Shown one piece after another: positions 26,499-35,974 of a stretch of DNA of 64,000 nt. The stretch is from positions 56,895 to 120,894 of the forward strand of contig PNKH01000006.1 of assembly GCA_013822345.1 (NCBI GenBank), given 5' to 3'. The position numbers were made by a program, and so were the translations under genes. The first letter of the stretch is position 1. Each line of letters begins with the position of its first letter. Below the pieces are notes generated by a model, which was not told where the DNA came from, made no database searches, and worked only from the letters and a program-made list of their open reading frames with translations. The stretch is from Isosphaera sp. (GTDB lineage: Bacteria > Planctomycetota > Planctomycetia > Gemmatales > Gemmataceae).

Positions 26499-28862
26499 TC
26501 ACAACCGCACGGCCCGCAGCCGCAGGGCGTTCGCGACCACCGACACCGAGCTGAAGCTCATCGCCGCGGCGGCGAGCATCGGCCCGGGGAGCACCCCGAG
26601 GAGCGGGTACAGCGCCCCGGCCGCGACCGGCACCGCCAGCAGGTTGTACCCGAACGCGAACGCCAGGTTCTGGCGGACGTTCCGCATCGTCGCCCGGCTC
26701 AGCGCCCGTGCCTTCGCCACCCCGCGCACGTCCCCGCCGACCAGCGTCACCCCGGCCGACTCGATCGCCACGTCGGTCCCGGTCCCCATCGCGATGCCCA
26801 CGTCCGCGGCGGCCAGCGCCGGGGCGTCGTTGATCCCGTCCCCGGCCATCGCCACGACGCGCCCCTCCGCCCGCAGCCGCCGCACCACCTCGACCTTGTC
26901 CGTCGGGAGAGCGTTCGCCACCACCCGGTCGATGCCGAGTTGCCGGGCGACCGCGTCGGCCGTGACCCGGTCGTCCCCGGTCAGCATCACCACCGCCACC
27001 CCGCCCGCCCGCAACCGGTCGACCGCCTCCCGGGCCGTCGGCTTCACCGGGTCGGCGACGCCGAGGAGCCCGACCACCGTGTCGCCGGCCGCCACGAACA
27101 CGACCGTCTGCCCGTCGCGCCGGAGGGCGTCGGCGTCGGCCGCCAGGTGATCCGGCACCGCCGCGTCCGTCATCGCCCGGTTCCCGAGCGCCACCGGCCG
27201 CCCGCCGACCCGCCCGCGGACGCCCTTCCCCGGCACCGCCTCGAACCCCTCGACATCGGCCGGCGACACGCCGCGCTCGGCGGCCCCGGCGAGGACCGCC
27301 GCCGCGAGCGGGTGCTCGCTCCCGCGCTCCAGCCCGGCCGCCAGCCGCAACAACTCCTCCGCGGGAAGCGCCCCGGCCGGCCGCACGGTCACGAGCCGCG
27401 GCTTCCCCTCGGTCAGCGTCCCGGTCTTGTCCAGCACCACCGTGTCGACCTTCTCCATCCGCTGCAGCACCTCCGCCGACCGCACCAGCACCCCGGCCGA
27501 CGCCCCCCGGCCGACCCCCACCGTAACGGACATCGGGGTCGCCAGGCCGAGGGCGCACGGGCAGGCGACGACCAGCACCGCGACCGCGGCCGCCAGCGCG
27601 AGCGGCAGGGCGGGGGCCGGGCCGAACGCCAACCACGCCGCGAACGTGACCGCGGCGGCGGCCACCACCGCCGGCACGAACCGGGCGGCGACCGCGTCGG
27701 CGAAGTTCTGCACCGGGGCCCGGCTCCGCTGCGCCTCGGCCACCAGCGCGACGATCCGTGACAGCACGGTGTCACTCCCGACCCGGGCGGCGGCCATCAC
27801 GAACGACCCGGTCCCGTTCACCGTCCCGCCGGTGACCGCGTCGCCCGGCCGCTTCGCCGCCGGGATCGGCTCGCCGGTCAGCATCGACTCGTCCACCGCC
27901 CCCGACCCGTCGACCACCGTCCCGTCGGTCGGCACCTTCTCCCCGGGCCGCACCCGCAGCCGGTCCCCGACCTTCACCCGGTCGAGCGGCACGTCCTCCT
28001 CCGTCCCGTCCGGGTTCACCCGCCGGGCGGTCGCCGGGGACAGTTCGAGCAGCGCGCGGACCGCCTCCCCGGTGCCGCGGCGGGCGCGGAGTTCGAGCAC
28101 CTGGCCGAGCAGCACCAGGGTGACGATCACCGCCGCCGCCTCGAAGTACGTCGGGACCGCCCCGTGGGCGTCGGCCGGGAACAGGCCGGGGGAGATCGCG
28201 GCGACGGCGCTGTACCCCCACGCCGTCAGCGCCCCGAGCGACACCAGGGTGAACATGTTCGCGGTGCGGTGCCGCAGCGCGACCCGCGCCCGCACGAGGA
28301 ACGGCCACCCGGCCCAGAACACGACCGGGGTGGCGAGGGCCAGGCCGACGAGGTCCGCCGCCCGCAGCCACCCGTGCGGCAGCGGCACCCCCACCATCGG
28401 CGCCATCGCCAGGACGAACACCGGCAGGGTGAGGACGGCGGCGGCGACGAACCGGCGGGTCATGTCGCGGAGTTCGCCGTCATCCGGCGGGCCCGCCTGC
28501 GGGGTCACCGGGTCGAGGGCCATCCCGCAGATCGGGCAGGTGCCGGGGCCGTCGGCGACGACCTCCGGGTGCATCGGGCAGGTGTACTTCGACCCGGGGG
28601 CGGCCGCCGCGGGCGGGGCTCCCCCGCCGCAGCAGTCGTGGCCGGACTTCGGCCCGCCGGCGAGGTAGCGCACCGGGTCGGCGCGGAACTTCGCCAAGCA
28701 GTGCGCGCTGCAGAAGTGGTACGTCGTCCCGGCGTGGGCGGACGACCCGGCGGCGGTCGCCGGGTCGACGGTCATCCCGCACACCGGGTCGACGGCGGGC
28801 GGCGCGGGCGGGAGGACGGACAGGCCGAACGACATCGGCCGGCCGGGGGACGGGTCGGACAC
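26499..28862 (-). CDS. copA: Copper-translocating P1B-type ATPase with YHS and CPMHP domains
   Basis: About 787 residues. N-terminus: a YHS metal-binding domain ([10 protein letters not shown], then [13 protein letters not shown]) and a heavy-metal-binding [20 protein letters not shown] module; the usual CxxC HMA domain is absent. The membrane core has the P1B hallmark [12 protein letters not shown], phosphorylation site [13 protein letters not shown] (LTGEPIP), HP ([10 protein letters not shown]), and [10 protein letters not shown]. It exports Cu(I) or Ag(I) from the cytoplasm. The GTG at 28862 with GAGG upstream is chosen; an ATG at 28835 is the alternative. Confidence 0.93.
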   Translation of the reverse strand: MSDPSPGRPMSFGLSVLPPAPPAVDPVCGMTVDPATAAGSSAHAGTTYHFCSAHCLAKFRADPVRYLAGGPKSGHDCCGGGAPPAAAAPGSKYTCPMHPEVVADGPGTCPICGMALDPVTPQAGPPDDGELRDMTRRFVAAAVLTLPVFVLAMAPMVGVPLPHGWLRAADLVGLALATPVVFWAGWPFLVRARVALRHRTANMFTLVSLGALTAWGYSAVAAISPGLFPADAHGAVPTYFEAAAVIVTLVLLGQVLELRARRGTGEAVRALLELSPATARRVNPDGTEEDVPLDRVKVGDRLRVRPGEKVPTDGTVVDGSGAVDESMLTGEPIPAAKRPGDAVTGGTVNGTGSFVMAAARVGSDTVLSRIVALVAEAQRSRAPVQNFADAVAARFVPAVVAAAAVTFAAWLAFGPAPALPLALAAAVAVLVVACPCALGLATPMSVTVGVGRGASAGVLVRSAEVLQRMEKVDTVVLDKTGTLTEGKPRLVTVRPAGALPAEELLRLAAGLERGSEHPLAAAVLAGAAERGVSPADVEGFEAVPGKGVRGRVGGRPVALGNRAMTDAAVPDHLAADADALRRDGQTVVFVAAGDTVVGLLGVADPVKPTAREAVDRLRAGGVAVVMLTGDDRVTADAVARQLGIDRVVANALPTDKVEVVRRLRAEGRVVAMAGDGINDAPALAAADVGIAMGTGTDVAIESAGVTLVGGDVRGVAKARALSRATMRNVRQNLAFAFGYNLLAVPVAAGALYPLLGVLPGPMLAAAAMSFSSVSVVANALRLRAVRL

Positions 28863-29329
28863 GGCGGCACCTCGCTCCGCGGGCCGGGGTTCGGCCCGCG
28901 CCCATTTTACGGCGGGGCGGGGCTGCGGCCGCGTCGGTGAGGGTGGTGAGGCGACGGTGAGAAAAGTTCGGGAAAGTCGACGCATCGTCCGGAATGTTCC
29001 TTGACGACGCAAGTTCCCCGTTTTTACAGTGGAGGGACGCGTGAGGGTGGGAGGGGTCCGCGCAAAGACCAGGGACGGCGCGGACCGCGCACGCCGCCGG
29101 GCCGACCCCGGGCACACCCGGCCTTGCACAACGGTTCCGGACCGGTCAATCTGGGTCGAGTTTGCGGGACGCCGTTTAACGACTTACGGCGACTTCCGAC
29201 CCAAAACCGGCCACCGTTGTGCAAAGCCGGCACACCCTCGGAGCCGCGTGGGACTGGCCCCGGAGGAACGGAGGACTCGGGCGGGTGGCGGACCCGTCAC
29301 ATCATTTACGGGAAGAAAGATAGACTCCC
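28863..29329. other. 467-bp region upstream of csrA, with an 11-bp inverted repeat
   Basis: It separates the divergent copA and csrA genes and must contain both promoters. Within it, TTGCACAACGG at 29124 and its exact mirror CCGTTGTGCAA ending at 29224 flank about 80 bp that also contain GTCGAGTTTGCGGGACG and TTTAACGACTTACGGCG. The flanking CCGG... bases extend the symmetry partly. It could be a regulator-binding pair, an RNA stem, or a small insertion remnant. No coding frame is supported. Confidence 0.6.
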
Positions 29330-29536
29330 ATGCTCGTGCTGTCCAGGAAAAAAAACGAGTCGATCGTCATCAACAACGACATCGTGGTGACCGTGATCGA
29401 GGTCCGCGGGGACAAGGTCCGGCTCGGGATCGTCGCCCCGAAGGACGTGCCGGTCCACCGCGAAGAGGTGTACGAGGCGATCCACGGGGCGAAGTTCCCG
29501 GCCGCCGCCCGGTCCGACGCCGACCCGCGGGCCTGA
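29330..29536 (+). CDS. csrA: Carbon storage regulator CsrA
   Basis: 68 residues. The N-terminal MLVLSRKKNESIVIN, the VTVIEVRGDKVRLGIVAP strand pair and VPVHREEVYEAI are canonical CsrA/RsmA sequence, including the RNA-binding L4 and R44-type positions. CsrA dimers bind GGA-containing leaders and control translation and motility genes. Length (usual 60-75) is normal; a short Ala/Asp-rich tail follows the conserved domain. Ribosome-binding sequence GGGAAGAAAG lies upstream of the ATG. A CoA-binding-protein gene follows 32 bp downstream. Confidence 0.96.
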   Translation: MLVLSRKKNESIVINNDIVVTVIEVRGDKVRLGIVAPKDVPVHREEVYEAIHGAKFPAAARSDADPRA

Positions 29537-29568
29537 CCCCGTCGCCCCTCCCCCAACCCCCTCCCGTC

Positions 29569-29952
29569 ATGGCGCGCACCGTCGCGGTGGTCGGGGCCGG
29601 CCCGGACCGCAAGAAGTTCGGCAACAAGTCGGTCCGCGCCCACCTGGCCGCCGGGTACACCGTCTACCCGGTCCACCCGACCGCCGCCGCGGTCGAGGGG
29701 CTGACCGCGTACCGGTCCGTCGCCGACGTGCCGGCCGGGCACCTCGACCGGGTGACCGTCTACCTGCCGCCGGTGGTCGGGCTGGCGGTGCTGCCGGAGG
29801 TCGCGGCGCGGGCGCCGGGGGAGGTGTGGTTCAACCCCGGGGCGGACGCCCCCGAGGTGCTCGCGGAAGCCCGCCGGCTCGGGCTGAACGTGGTCGCCGG
29901 GTGCAGCATCGTCGACCTGGGGATGTCGCCGGCGATGTTCCCGGACGGCTGA
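29569..29952 (+). CDS. CoA-binding domain protein (YccU/CoA_binding_2 type)
   Basis: 127 residues forming a single Rossmann domain of the CoA_binding family: VAVVGAGPDRKKFGNKSVRAH with the nucleotide loop, YTVYPVHPTAAAVEGL, VDRVTVYLPP-like strand, VWFNPGADAPEVLAEA and GLNVVAGCSIVDLG. Members bind CoA or a nucleotide but have no established reaction. The ATG at 29569 was selected as it opens directly on the first beta-strand. It probably forms an operon with csrA. Confidence 0.88.
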   Translation: MARTVAVVGAGPDRKKFGNKSVRAHLAAGYTVYPVHPTAAAVEGLTAYRSVADVPAGHLDRVTVYLPPVVGLAVLPEVAARAPGEVWFNPGADAPEVLAEARRLGLNVVAGCSIVDLGMSPAMFPDG

Positions 29953-30138
29953 GTCCTCGCCCGCAGCCCGACGCACTTCCCGTCGCGACATTTTCCCCGG
30001 ATCCCGGTTGCAGGCCGGCCGAGACCCGGGTAACGTCTTCATCGGTTCTTCACAAGTCTGCCGCTCCCGTCGGTCAATCCGTACCTCGCCGCGGTGCCCG
30101 CCGGCACCGGACCTTCCATCCCCAGACGGAGGTCGTCG

Positions 30139-31119
30139 ATGCATCCTCCACCCGCCGCCCCGCGCCGCCCCGGGTTCACCCTGATCGAGCTGTTGGTGGT
30201 GGTCGCCATCATCGCCGTGCTCGTCGGGCTCCTCCTCCCCGCCGTGCAGAAGACCCGGGAGAGCGCCGCCCGGACGAAGTGCCAGAACAACCTGAAGCAA
30301 CTCGGCCTCGCCTGCCACAACTTCCACGACACCTACGGCGTCCTGCCGCCGAGCCGTTCCGCGTCCGGCGGGTTCCCGAAGCTCGGGGTGCCGAACAACG
30401 CCTACCAGGGCTGGGCGGTGTGGCTGCTCCCGAACCTGGAGCAGGAGAACGTCCGGAACGCCTACAGCACCACGCTGCACTTCGGCCACGCGGGCAACCG
30501 GACCGCGATCACCACCCGGGTGAACGTGTTCAAGTGCCCGTCCAGCCCGACCCGGGACAAGGTGGCCCCGACGTTCACCGCCCAGGGGTTCACCGTCACC
30601 GGCGCCCAGACCGCCGACTACACCGTCATCCGGTTCGTCACCGAGGGCCTCCGGAACCACACCCCGGCCGACCTGGACCCGGCGACCCGCGGGTCGTCGT
30701 TCGACGGGGTCCACGGGGCGCAGGCCAGCGCCCACTCCTACTCGACCGGGACGAACTACCGGGTCAACTCGTTCGCCCGCATCACGGACGGGCTGTCGAA
30801 CACCCTGTTCTACGTCGAGTGCGCCGCCCGCCCGGACCTGTACCGGACGGGCCGGTTCGTCTCGGCCGACACCGTGGGGGCGTCGGCGTGGGCCGACTCG
30901 GAGAACGAGATCGGGCTGGACGGGTGCGAGAACGGCAGCACCCCGGGGACCCGGGCGATGAACTGCACCAACAGCGGCGAGCCGTACTCGTTCCACCCCG
31001 GCGGGATCAACGTCTGCCTGGTGGACGGGTCCGTCCGGTTCGTCCGCGAGACCGTCCCGATCCGCACCTTCGCCGCGGCGGTGACGGCCAGGGCCGGCGA
31101 GACGGCCTCCCTGGACTGA
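30139..31119 (+). CDS. DUF1559 prepilin-type N-terminal methylation protein
   Basis: 326 residues. A type IV prepilin-like leader, [20 protein letters not shown], with Gly-Phe cleavage site and Glu+5, is followed by [20 protein letters not shown] and the DUF1559 domain, ending in the family signature [20 protein letters not shown]. These proteins are expanded in planctomycetes and are thought to form pseudopilin-like surface or secretion structures. Start ATG at 30139 with GGAGG 7 nt upstream is preferred over an ATG 15 codons earlier. Confidence 0.94.
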   Translation: MHPPPAAPRRPGFTLIELLVVVAIIAVLVGLLLPAVQKTRESAARTKCQNNLKQLGLACHNFHDTYGVLPPSRSASGGFPKLGVPNNAYQGWAVWLLPNLEQENVRNAYSTTLHFGHAGNRTAITTRVNVFKCPSSPTRDKVAPTFTAQGFTVTGAQTADYTVIRFVTEGLRNHTPADLDPATRGSSFDGVHGAQASAHSYSTGTNYRVNSFARITDGLSNTLFYVECAARPDLYRTGRFVSADTVGASAWADSENEIGLDGCENGSTPGTRAMNCTNSGEPYSFHPGGINVCLVDGSVRFVRETVPIRTFAAAVTARAGETASLD

Positions 31120-31126
31120 CGCGGGC

Positions 31127-31217
31127 GGGCGGTCGCGTCCCGGTGGGGCAGGCATTCCTGCCTGCCGGATGTGGCTCGGCAGGCAGGAATGCCTGCCCCA
31201 CCGGGACGCGACCGCCC
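31127..31217. repeat. Palindrome family 2 (GTGGGGCAGGCATTCC), copy A
   Basis: Outer arms GGGCGGTCGCGTCCCGG and mirror, inner core GTGGGGCAGGCATTCCTGCC and mirror GGCAGGAATGCCTGCCCCAC. The identical inner core occurs at 56484-56556, 25 kb away. This copy is between the converging DUF1559 and DUF1501 genes. Confidence 0.93.
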
Positions 31218-31223
31218 TGCGGG

Positions 31224-32462
31224 TTACTTCTTCTCGGCGAACACCCCCGCCGGCTTGTACTCCGCCCCGAGCACGTCCTTCGCCGAGACGCCCAGCCACC
31301 GGTCGAGCACCGCCGCGTACACGGTCCGGAAGTCGACCGCGTGGGCCAGGTTCCCGTCCTCCAGCCTCGTCAGGCTCGGGTGGGCGCCGACCACCCCGGC
31401 CTTCACCGCCCCGCCGACCAGCAGCATCGGCGCCCCGCTCCCGTGGTCCGTCCCCCTGCTCCCGTTCTCCCGCGCCCGCCGGCCGAACTCCGAGAACGTC
31501 ATCACGCACACCCGGTCCTTGTGCCCGCGGCCGGCGAGGTCGCGGTAGAACGCGGCCACCGCGTCCGACACCTGGCCCAGCAGCCCGGCGTGCGCCCCGG
31601 CCGCCCCGCCCTGGCCGGCGTGGGTGTCGAACCCGTCGAGGGAGACGTAGAAGACGCGGGCCCCGATCCCGGCGTCGACCAGTTGGGCGGCGAGCTTCAG
31701 CTTGTTCCCCAGCCCGGTCGCCGGGTACGGCACCTTCGGCTCGTAGTTCTTCCCGACCGCCGCCAGCTTCTCGCTGCTGGCGTAGGTGTTCAGCTGCGTC
31801 CGGGCGACGAAGTCGAGGAGCGACCCGGACGACTCCGCGGGGCTCGCCACGCCGGTGATGACCCCCTTCTGGGCCGCCCCGTCCGCCCCGCTGGCGGCCG
31901 CCGTCTTCAGCTTGAAGTCGTCGAGCGACGCGACCGACGGCACCCGGACCGGGGCCCCGGCCAGCGCCAGCGGGGCCGCCTCGGTCCCGCCGGCCAGGTG
32001 GAACGCGGCCGCCGGCTTCGCCCGCAGCGCCTTCCCGACCCACCCCTCGGTGAGCGACTCGGCGGTAGAAGCCGCGTGCCAGACGTCCATGCTCCGGAAG
32101 TGCGACTGGCTCGGGTTCGGGTACCCGACGCCCTGCACCACGCACACCGCCGCGTCGTCGGCGTACAGCTTCGCCAACTCGCCCATCGCCGGGTGGAACC
32201 CGACCTCGTCGGTGAGCTTCTTCACCTCGTTCTTGGGGATGCCGATCGTCGGCCGGAGCTTCGGGTAGGCGTCGTCGGCGAACGGGATGACGGTGTTCAG
32301 CCCGTCGTTCCCGCCGGTCAGTTGGACCACCACGAGGACGGTGTCCTTCGAGCCCGGGGCGTCGGCCGGGCGCGCGGCGCGGGCCGTCCGGCCGAGGAAC
32401 GCGGGGACGGTCGCCCCGAACCCGAGGAGGGTGGTGTTGCGGAGGAAGTCGCGGCGGATCAT
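31224..32462 (-). CDS. DUF1501 family protein
   Basis: 412 residues. A twin-arginine-like N-terminus (IRRDFLRNTTLLGFGATV) is followed by the DUF1501 sulfatase-like fold: TVLVVVQLTGGNDGLNTVIP, VQGVGYPNPSQSHFRSMDVWH, FYVSLDGFDTHAGQGG, MTFSEFGRRARENGSRGTDHG. The family belongs to the alkaline phosphatase-like superfamily and usually lies beside DUF1800, as here, forming a Tat-exported pair of unknown function that is characteristic of planctomycetes and related groups. A palindrome lies between this gene and its partner. Confidence 0.94.
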   Translation of the reverse strand: MIRRDFLRNTTLLGFGATVPAFLGRTARAARPADAPGSKDTVLVVVQLTGGNDGLNTVIPFADDAYPKLRPTIGIPKNEVKKLTDEVGFHPAMGELAKLYADDAAVCVVQGVGYPNPSQSHFRSMDVWHAASTAESLTEGWVGKALRAKPAAAFHLAGGTEAAPLALAGAPVRVPSVASLDDFKLKTAAASGADGAAQKGVITGVASPAESSGSLLDFVARTQLNTYASSEKLAAVGKNYEPKVPYPATGLGNKLKLAAQLVDAGIGARVFYVSLDGFDTHAGQGGAAGAHAGLLGQVSDAVAAFYRDLAGRGHKDRVCVMTFSEFGRRARENGSRGTDHGSGAPMLLVGGAVKAGVVGAHPSLTRLEDGNLAHAVDFRTVYAAVLDRWLGVSAKDVLGAEYKPAGVFAEKK

Positions 32463-32493
32463 GGGTGCTCCTGGCGGGGGGTCCGGTCGCTCG

Positions 32494-32582
32494 GTAGGGT
32501 GCGTCGAGGCCCGCTCCGGGCCGACGACGCACCGGCGCCCCAGGTGCGTCGTCGGCCCGGAGCGGGCCTCGACGCACCCTAC
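32494..32582. repeat. Palindrome family 3, copy C
   Basis: GTAGGGTGCGTCGAGGCCCG and its exact mirror at the right end, with an internal CCGACGACGCACC / GGTGCGTCGTCGG pair. Lies between the DUF1800 and DUF1501 genes of an apparent operon. Confidence 0.92.
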
Positions 32583-32594
32583 GGGCTACGGGCG

Positions 32595-33989
32595 TCAGTT
32601 CAACTGGAACTCCGGCAGCGTCAGCACCAGGTGCGTGACGGCCCGGACGCGGTGCCCGGCCCGGTCGTCCGCCGACCAGTACGCCGGGTACGTCACGCCC
32701 TTCGCGGCCGCCAGGTAGTCGAGCAACTTCTGCCGGGCGGCGGCCGGCACGTCGCCCTGGAAGAATACCCCGAACAGGAAGTCGACGACCTCGGCGTCGG
32801 ACTTCGCCCCGGCCTTCGCCGCCGCGGCGGCCGGGTCGCAGCGGGTGCCGAACCGCGGGTCCTCGCCGGACGTGAGCGCCAGGGCGAGGTTGTTCCGGGC
32901 GAGCAACGTCTGGGCGTTCAGCCACGCCGGGCCGCCGTCCCAGCCCTTCACCGACGGCGGGGCGAACAGCACCTGGCCGAGCCCCTCCAGCGCCTCCGCC
33001 AGCGGCAACGCCCCGGCCACCCCGCCCAGCCCGCGGACGATCCCGCACGCGAACTCGACCGGCGACTTGATCTTCGCCCGGTACGCGGCCGGCGCGAAGA
33101 ACAGCCGCGACCGCAGAATGGTGGCGACGAGCTTGCCGGTGTCGAAGTCGGTGTCGCGGTACTGCCTCGCCAGCGGGTCGATCAGCTCCGCCGGCGGGTG
33201 GTCGTTCTCGCTCACCAGGAACGCGTACAGCTTGCGGACGACGAACCGCGGGCAGGCGTCCTTGTCGAGGCAGAGCTTTGTCACGTCCTCACCCTTGAAC
33301 CGTCCGGTCTTGCCGAACACCGTCTTGTCGGTCGCGTCGTGCTGGCGAGTGTTGAGCACGCCCTTGCCGTTCTGGACCTCGTACCCGGTGAACGCCCGGG
33401 CCGCCTCGCGGATGTCCTGCTCGGCGTAGTTCCCGATACCGAGCGAGAAGAGCTCCATCAACTCCCGGGCGTAGTTCTCGTTCGGGTTCCCCTTGGTGCT
33501 GCCGGTGGTGTCGAGCCAGGCCATCATGGCCGGGTCGGTCCCCATCCCGGTGAGCAGCAGGCGGAAGCTGCCGAGGGCGTGCTCGCGGACCAGGCGGTAC
33601 TGGCCGAGCATGAACCGGGCGTTCTGCACCTTGGCGTTGCTGGTGGCGAAGTGGTTGTGCCAGAACAGCGCCAGCTTCTCCCGGAGCGGGTGGGCGGTCT
33701 TCAGCATCCGGTCCAGCCACCACGCCGACAGCCGGCCCTGCGGGGCGCCCTGCGGCATGCTCCGCTCGCCGGCCATGAACTCCGACGTGCGGAGGAAGTC
33801 GTCGTCCTCCGGGCGGCCGGCGAGGACGCGGTCGAGCGTCTTCTCGTGCCCGTCGGCGACGCCGGCGGCCAGGTCGGCGGCGGTCGCCCCGAACCCGGCC
33901 CGGCGGTGGAGGTGGCCGACCTTCCGGGCGTCCCACGGGTCGGCGCGGGTCGGCTCGTACGGCAGCCACGCGGTCTTCGGGTCGAGCAT
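32595..33989 (-). CDS. DUF1800 family protein
   Basis: 464 residues. DUF1800 landmarks: VGHLHRRAGFGATAADL at the N-terminus, REKLALFWHNHFATSNAKV, GNPNENYARELMELFSLGIG, the EDIREAARAFTGY-like segment, and HPPAELIDPLARQ followed by ILRSRLFF. It is co-directional with and upstream of its usual DUF1501 partner. The function of the pair is not known. The ATG at 33989 is preferred to a GTG four codons upstream. Confidence 0.93.
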   Translation of the reverse strand: MLDPKTAWLPYEPTRADPWDARKVGHLHRRAGFGATAADLAAGVADGHEKTLDRVLAGRPEDDDFLRTSEFMAGERSMPQGAPQGRLSAWWLDRMLKTAHPLREKLALFWHNHFATSNAKVQNARFMLGQYRLVREHALGSFRLLLTGMGTDPAMMAWLDTTGSTKGNPNENYARELMELFSLGIGNYAEQDIREAARAFTGYEVQNGKGVLNTRQHDATDKTVFGKTGRFKGEDVTKLCLDKDACPRFVVRKLYAFLVSENDHPPAELIDPLARQYRDTDFDTGKLVATILRSRLFFAPAAYRAKIKSPVEFACGIVRGLGGVAGALPLAEALEGLGQVLFAPPSVKGWDGGPAWLNAQTLLARNNLALALTSGEDPRFGTRCDPAAAAAKAGAKSDAEVVDFLFGVFFQGDVPAAARQKLLDYLAAAKGVTYPAYWSADDRAGHRVRAVTHLVLTLPEFQLN

Positions 33990-34003
33990 CGGAACCCCCA
34001 CAA

Positions 34004-34089
34004 CGTTTAGCCGCGACGCGGAGTCTTCGGAGCGGAGCGCGGGGATGCGCTCGCGCTCCGCTCCGAGGACTCCGCGTCGCGGCTAAACG
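34004..34089. repeat. Palindrome family 1, copy C
   Basis: Outer ends CGTTTAGCCGCGACGCGGAG and CTCCGCGTCGCGGCTAAACG around the family-1 core (here GAGTCTTCGGAGCGGAGCGC with one T for C on one arm). Third copy in this window; lies between two minus-strand genes. Confidence 0.92.
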
Positions 34090-34100
34090 GGGTCGGTTGG

Positions 34101-35810
34101 TCACTTGCCGGGCGTCCACACCACGTCGGCGCGGTACTCCTTGGCGGTCACGTCGATCTCGACGGTCACCGTGCCGAGCGTCCCGGCGAACGCGACGAGG
34201 TCGGCCACCTCCTTCCGGGCGGCGGCCAGACCGACCCCGCGGGCCAGCACCGCGTCGGTCACCAGCGGGTCGGTGAACCCGGCCAGGGCGTCGGCCGCGG
34301 CCCCGGCCCGGAACACCCCGCGCAGGACCGCCGGCCCCCCCTTCCCGGCCCCCGTCTTCACCTCGGTCACCAGCTTCTTCCCCAGCTCGACCGTGCTCGC
34401 CACCACCAGGTCGCCGCCGACCACCGCGAAGCACGGCTCGAAGTTGAACCGGATCCCGTCCGGGTCGTCCGGGAGCGGCTTGTTCTCCGGGAACCGGTAC
34501 GCGGTCAGCGTCACGCCTTCGTGCTCGTGCTCGCTCGACTTCAGCCCGAACTGCACGGTCCCCAGCAGCGCGGCGGAGCGGATGACCGGGTCGAGGGCCG
34601 GGCCGAACTTCGGGTCCCGGGCGCTGACGACGTACCCGAACGCCGGCAGCTTCAGCCCGGGCTCCGTCTTGTACGGCCGGGCGGTGTGGTTCGCCACCAC
34701 CACCCGGTGGTGCGGCCCCCACATCGCCAGCAGGTCCCCGAGCGTCACGTTCGACGGCAGGACCTTCGAGATCTGCTTCTCGCCCGCCTCGATCTCCTTC
34801 AGCGTCTCCGCGTCCGTCAGCTTGTCCCGGTTCTTCCAGAGGTAGCCGGCGTCGACGTACACGCTGTGGCTGTAGATCGTGCCCGGCGGGTCGAGCGGCG
34901 GCAGGGTGCCGGGGGTGCCGGCCGGCGGCACCTGCACCGCGACGTGCTCGCCCATCCCGTCCCGGCCGGCGGGGAGGCGGGCGGCGAGCCGGAACCCGCC
35001 CTTCTCCCGGTACAGCCCGGCGGCGAAGAAGTCGGACCGGCGGGCGGAGTCGACCGCCGCCCCGAACAGCAGGAGCTGGATGATGTCCTTCCGGGCGGCC
35101 TCGAAGAAGTCCTTCGCCTGCTGGGTCTGCTTCAGCGACGCGAGGTCGACCCAGGCCCACGCGAGCGGGTCCTTCGGCAGCAGCCCGAGGGCCGCCTCCC
35201 GGGCCGGGTGCGGCAACGGCCTGCGGCGCGGCTTGACCGTCCGCTCGACCGCCTCGCGGAGCCAGGCCCCGTCGTTCGCCACCAGGATGGTGGCCCCGAC
35301 CCGGGCGGCGTGGAACTCCTTCCCGACCCGGGTGTACTCGACCCCGTCGACCGTCTCCCGCACCGGCCGGTCCTTCCCGCCCTGGCGGGCGATCTCGTCG
35401 CCGATCACCGCCACCGCCAGGGCGAACGCCTTCTCCGCCTGCTTCTCGTCCGTCCCGGACAGGATCAGCACGGCCGGGGCCGGCTCCGGCAGGAACCGGG
35501 CGGCGACGGCGACCCCGCCCCCGCCGAGCTGGTCGAGCAACTCCGGCCACTTCGCCCCGAGCTCCTTCTCGGCGAACGCGAGGAGCTGCAGCAACCGCTT
35601 CGCGGTCGTGGTGTCGTACAGGGCGCCGACGGCGGGGAGGGTCTGCGCCGTCTTGAAGGCGTCGAGGCCGGTGACCGCCTCGGCGAGCCGGCGGGGGTGG
35701 TCGGCGACGAGGACGAGCTGGGCGGACCGCGGGGCGGACTGGAGCGGGTCGGCCGCCGCCCCGGCGGGGGCGAGCGCCGCCAGGCAGGCGGCGAGGGCGG
35801 GGCGGAACAT
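34101..35810 (-). CDS. Secreted DUF3352-like protein
   Basis: 569 residues with a Sec signal peptide (ALAACLAALAPAGAAADPL). The mature part has recurring blocks of the kind ending in a 'LVVADHPRRLAEAV', 'FDRFL' or 'VDGVEYTRVGKEFHAARVG...LVANDGAWLREAVER' arrangement, similar to the DUF3352 family that is common in planctomycetes and cyanobacteria. No catalytic motif is apparent. Starts with ATG at 35810. The assignment to DUF3352 is by general resemblance only. Confidence 0.72.
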   Translation of the reverse strand: MFRPALAACLAALAPAGAAADPLQSAPRSAQLVLVADHPRRLAEAVTGLDAFKTAQTLPAVGALYDTTTAKRLLQLLAFAEKELGAKWPELLDQLGGGGVAVAARFLPEPAPAVLILSGTDEKQAEKAFALAVAVIGDEIARQGGKDRPVRETVDGVEYTRVGKEFHAARVGATILVANDGAWLREAVERTVKPRRRPLPHPAREAALGLLPKDPLAWAWVDLASLKQTQQAKDFFEAARKDIIQLLLFGAAVDSARRSDFFAAGLYREKGGFRLAARLPAGRDGMGEHVAVQVPPAGTPGTLPPLDPPGTIYSHSVYVDAGYLWKNRDKLTDAETLKEIEAGEKQISKVLPSNVTLGDLLAMWGPHHRVVVANHTARPYKTEPGLKLPAFGYVVSARDPKFGPALDPVIRSAALLGTVQFGLKSSEHEHEGVTLTAYRFPENKPLPDDPDGIRFNFEPCFAVVGGDLVVASTVELGKKLVTEVKTGAGKGGPAVLRGVFRAGAAADALAGFTDPLVTDAVLARGVGLAAARKEVADLVAFAGTLGTVTVEIDVTAKEYRADVVWTPGK

Positions 35811-35974
35811 GCGGGGCCTCCGGGTGCGGTGCTGCCGGATGTACTCCGGCCCCGGCGGGCGGGTTTCACCGCCCCCCGCCCCGGGCCGCCGGCAATTCCC
35901 CGCCCCACCCCCTTTGCGCCCGCCGGCCGGTGCGGGATACTATCCCGCACCGCACCCCACCCGGAGACCGCCCC

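Noticed and set aside
29302..33048. A 1248-codon open frame on the minus strand and one of 1394 codons on the plus strand from 29826
   Set aside because: Both overlap well-identified genes (csrA, DUF1559, DUF1501, DUF1800) in other frames and have Arg/Pro/Gly-rich, repetitive translations; they reflect lack of stops in GC-rich DNA.
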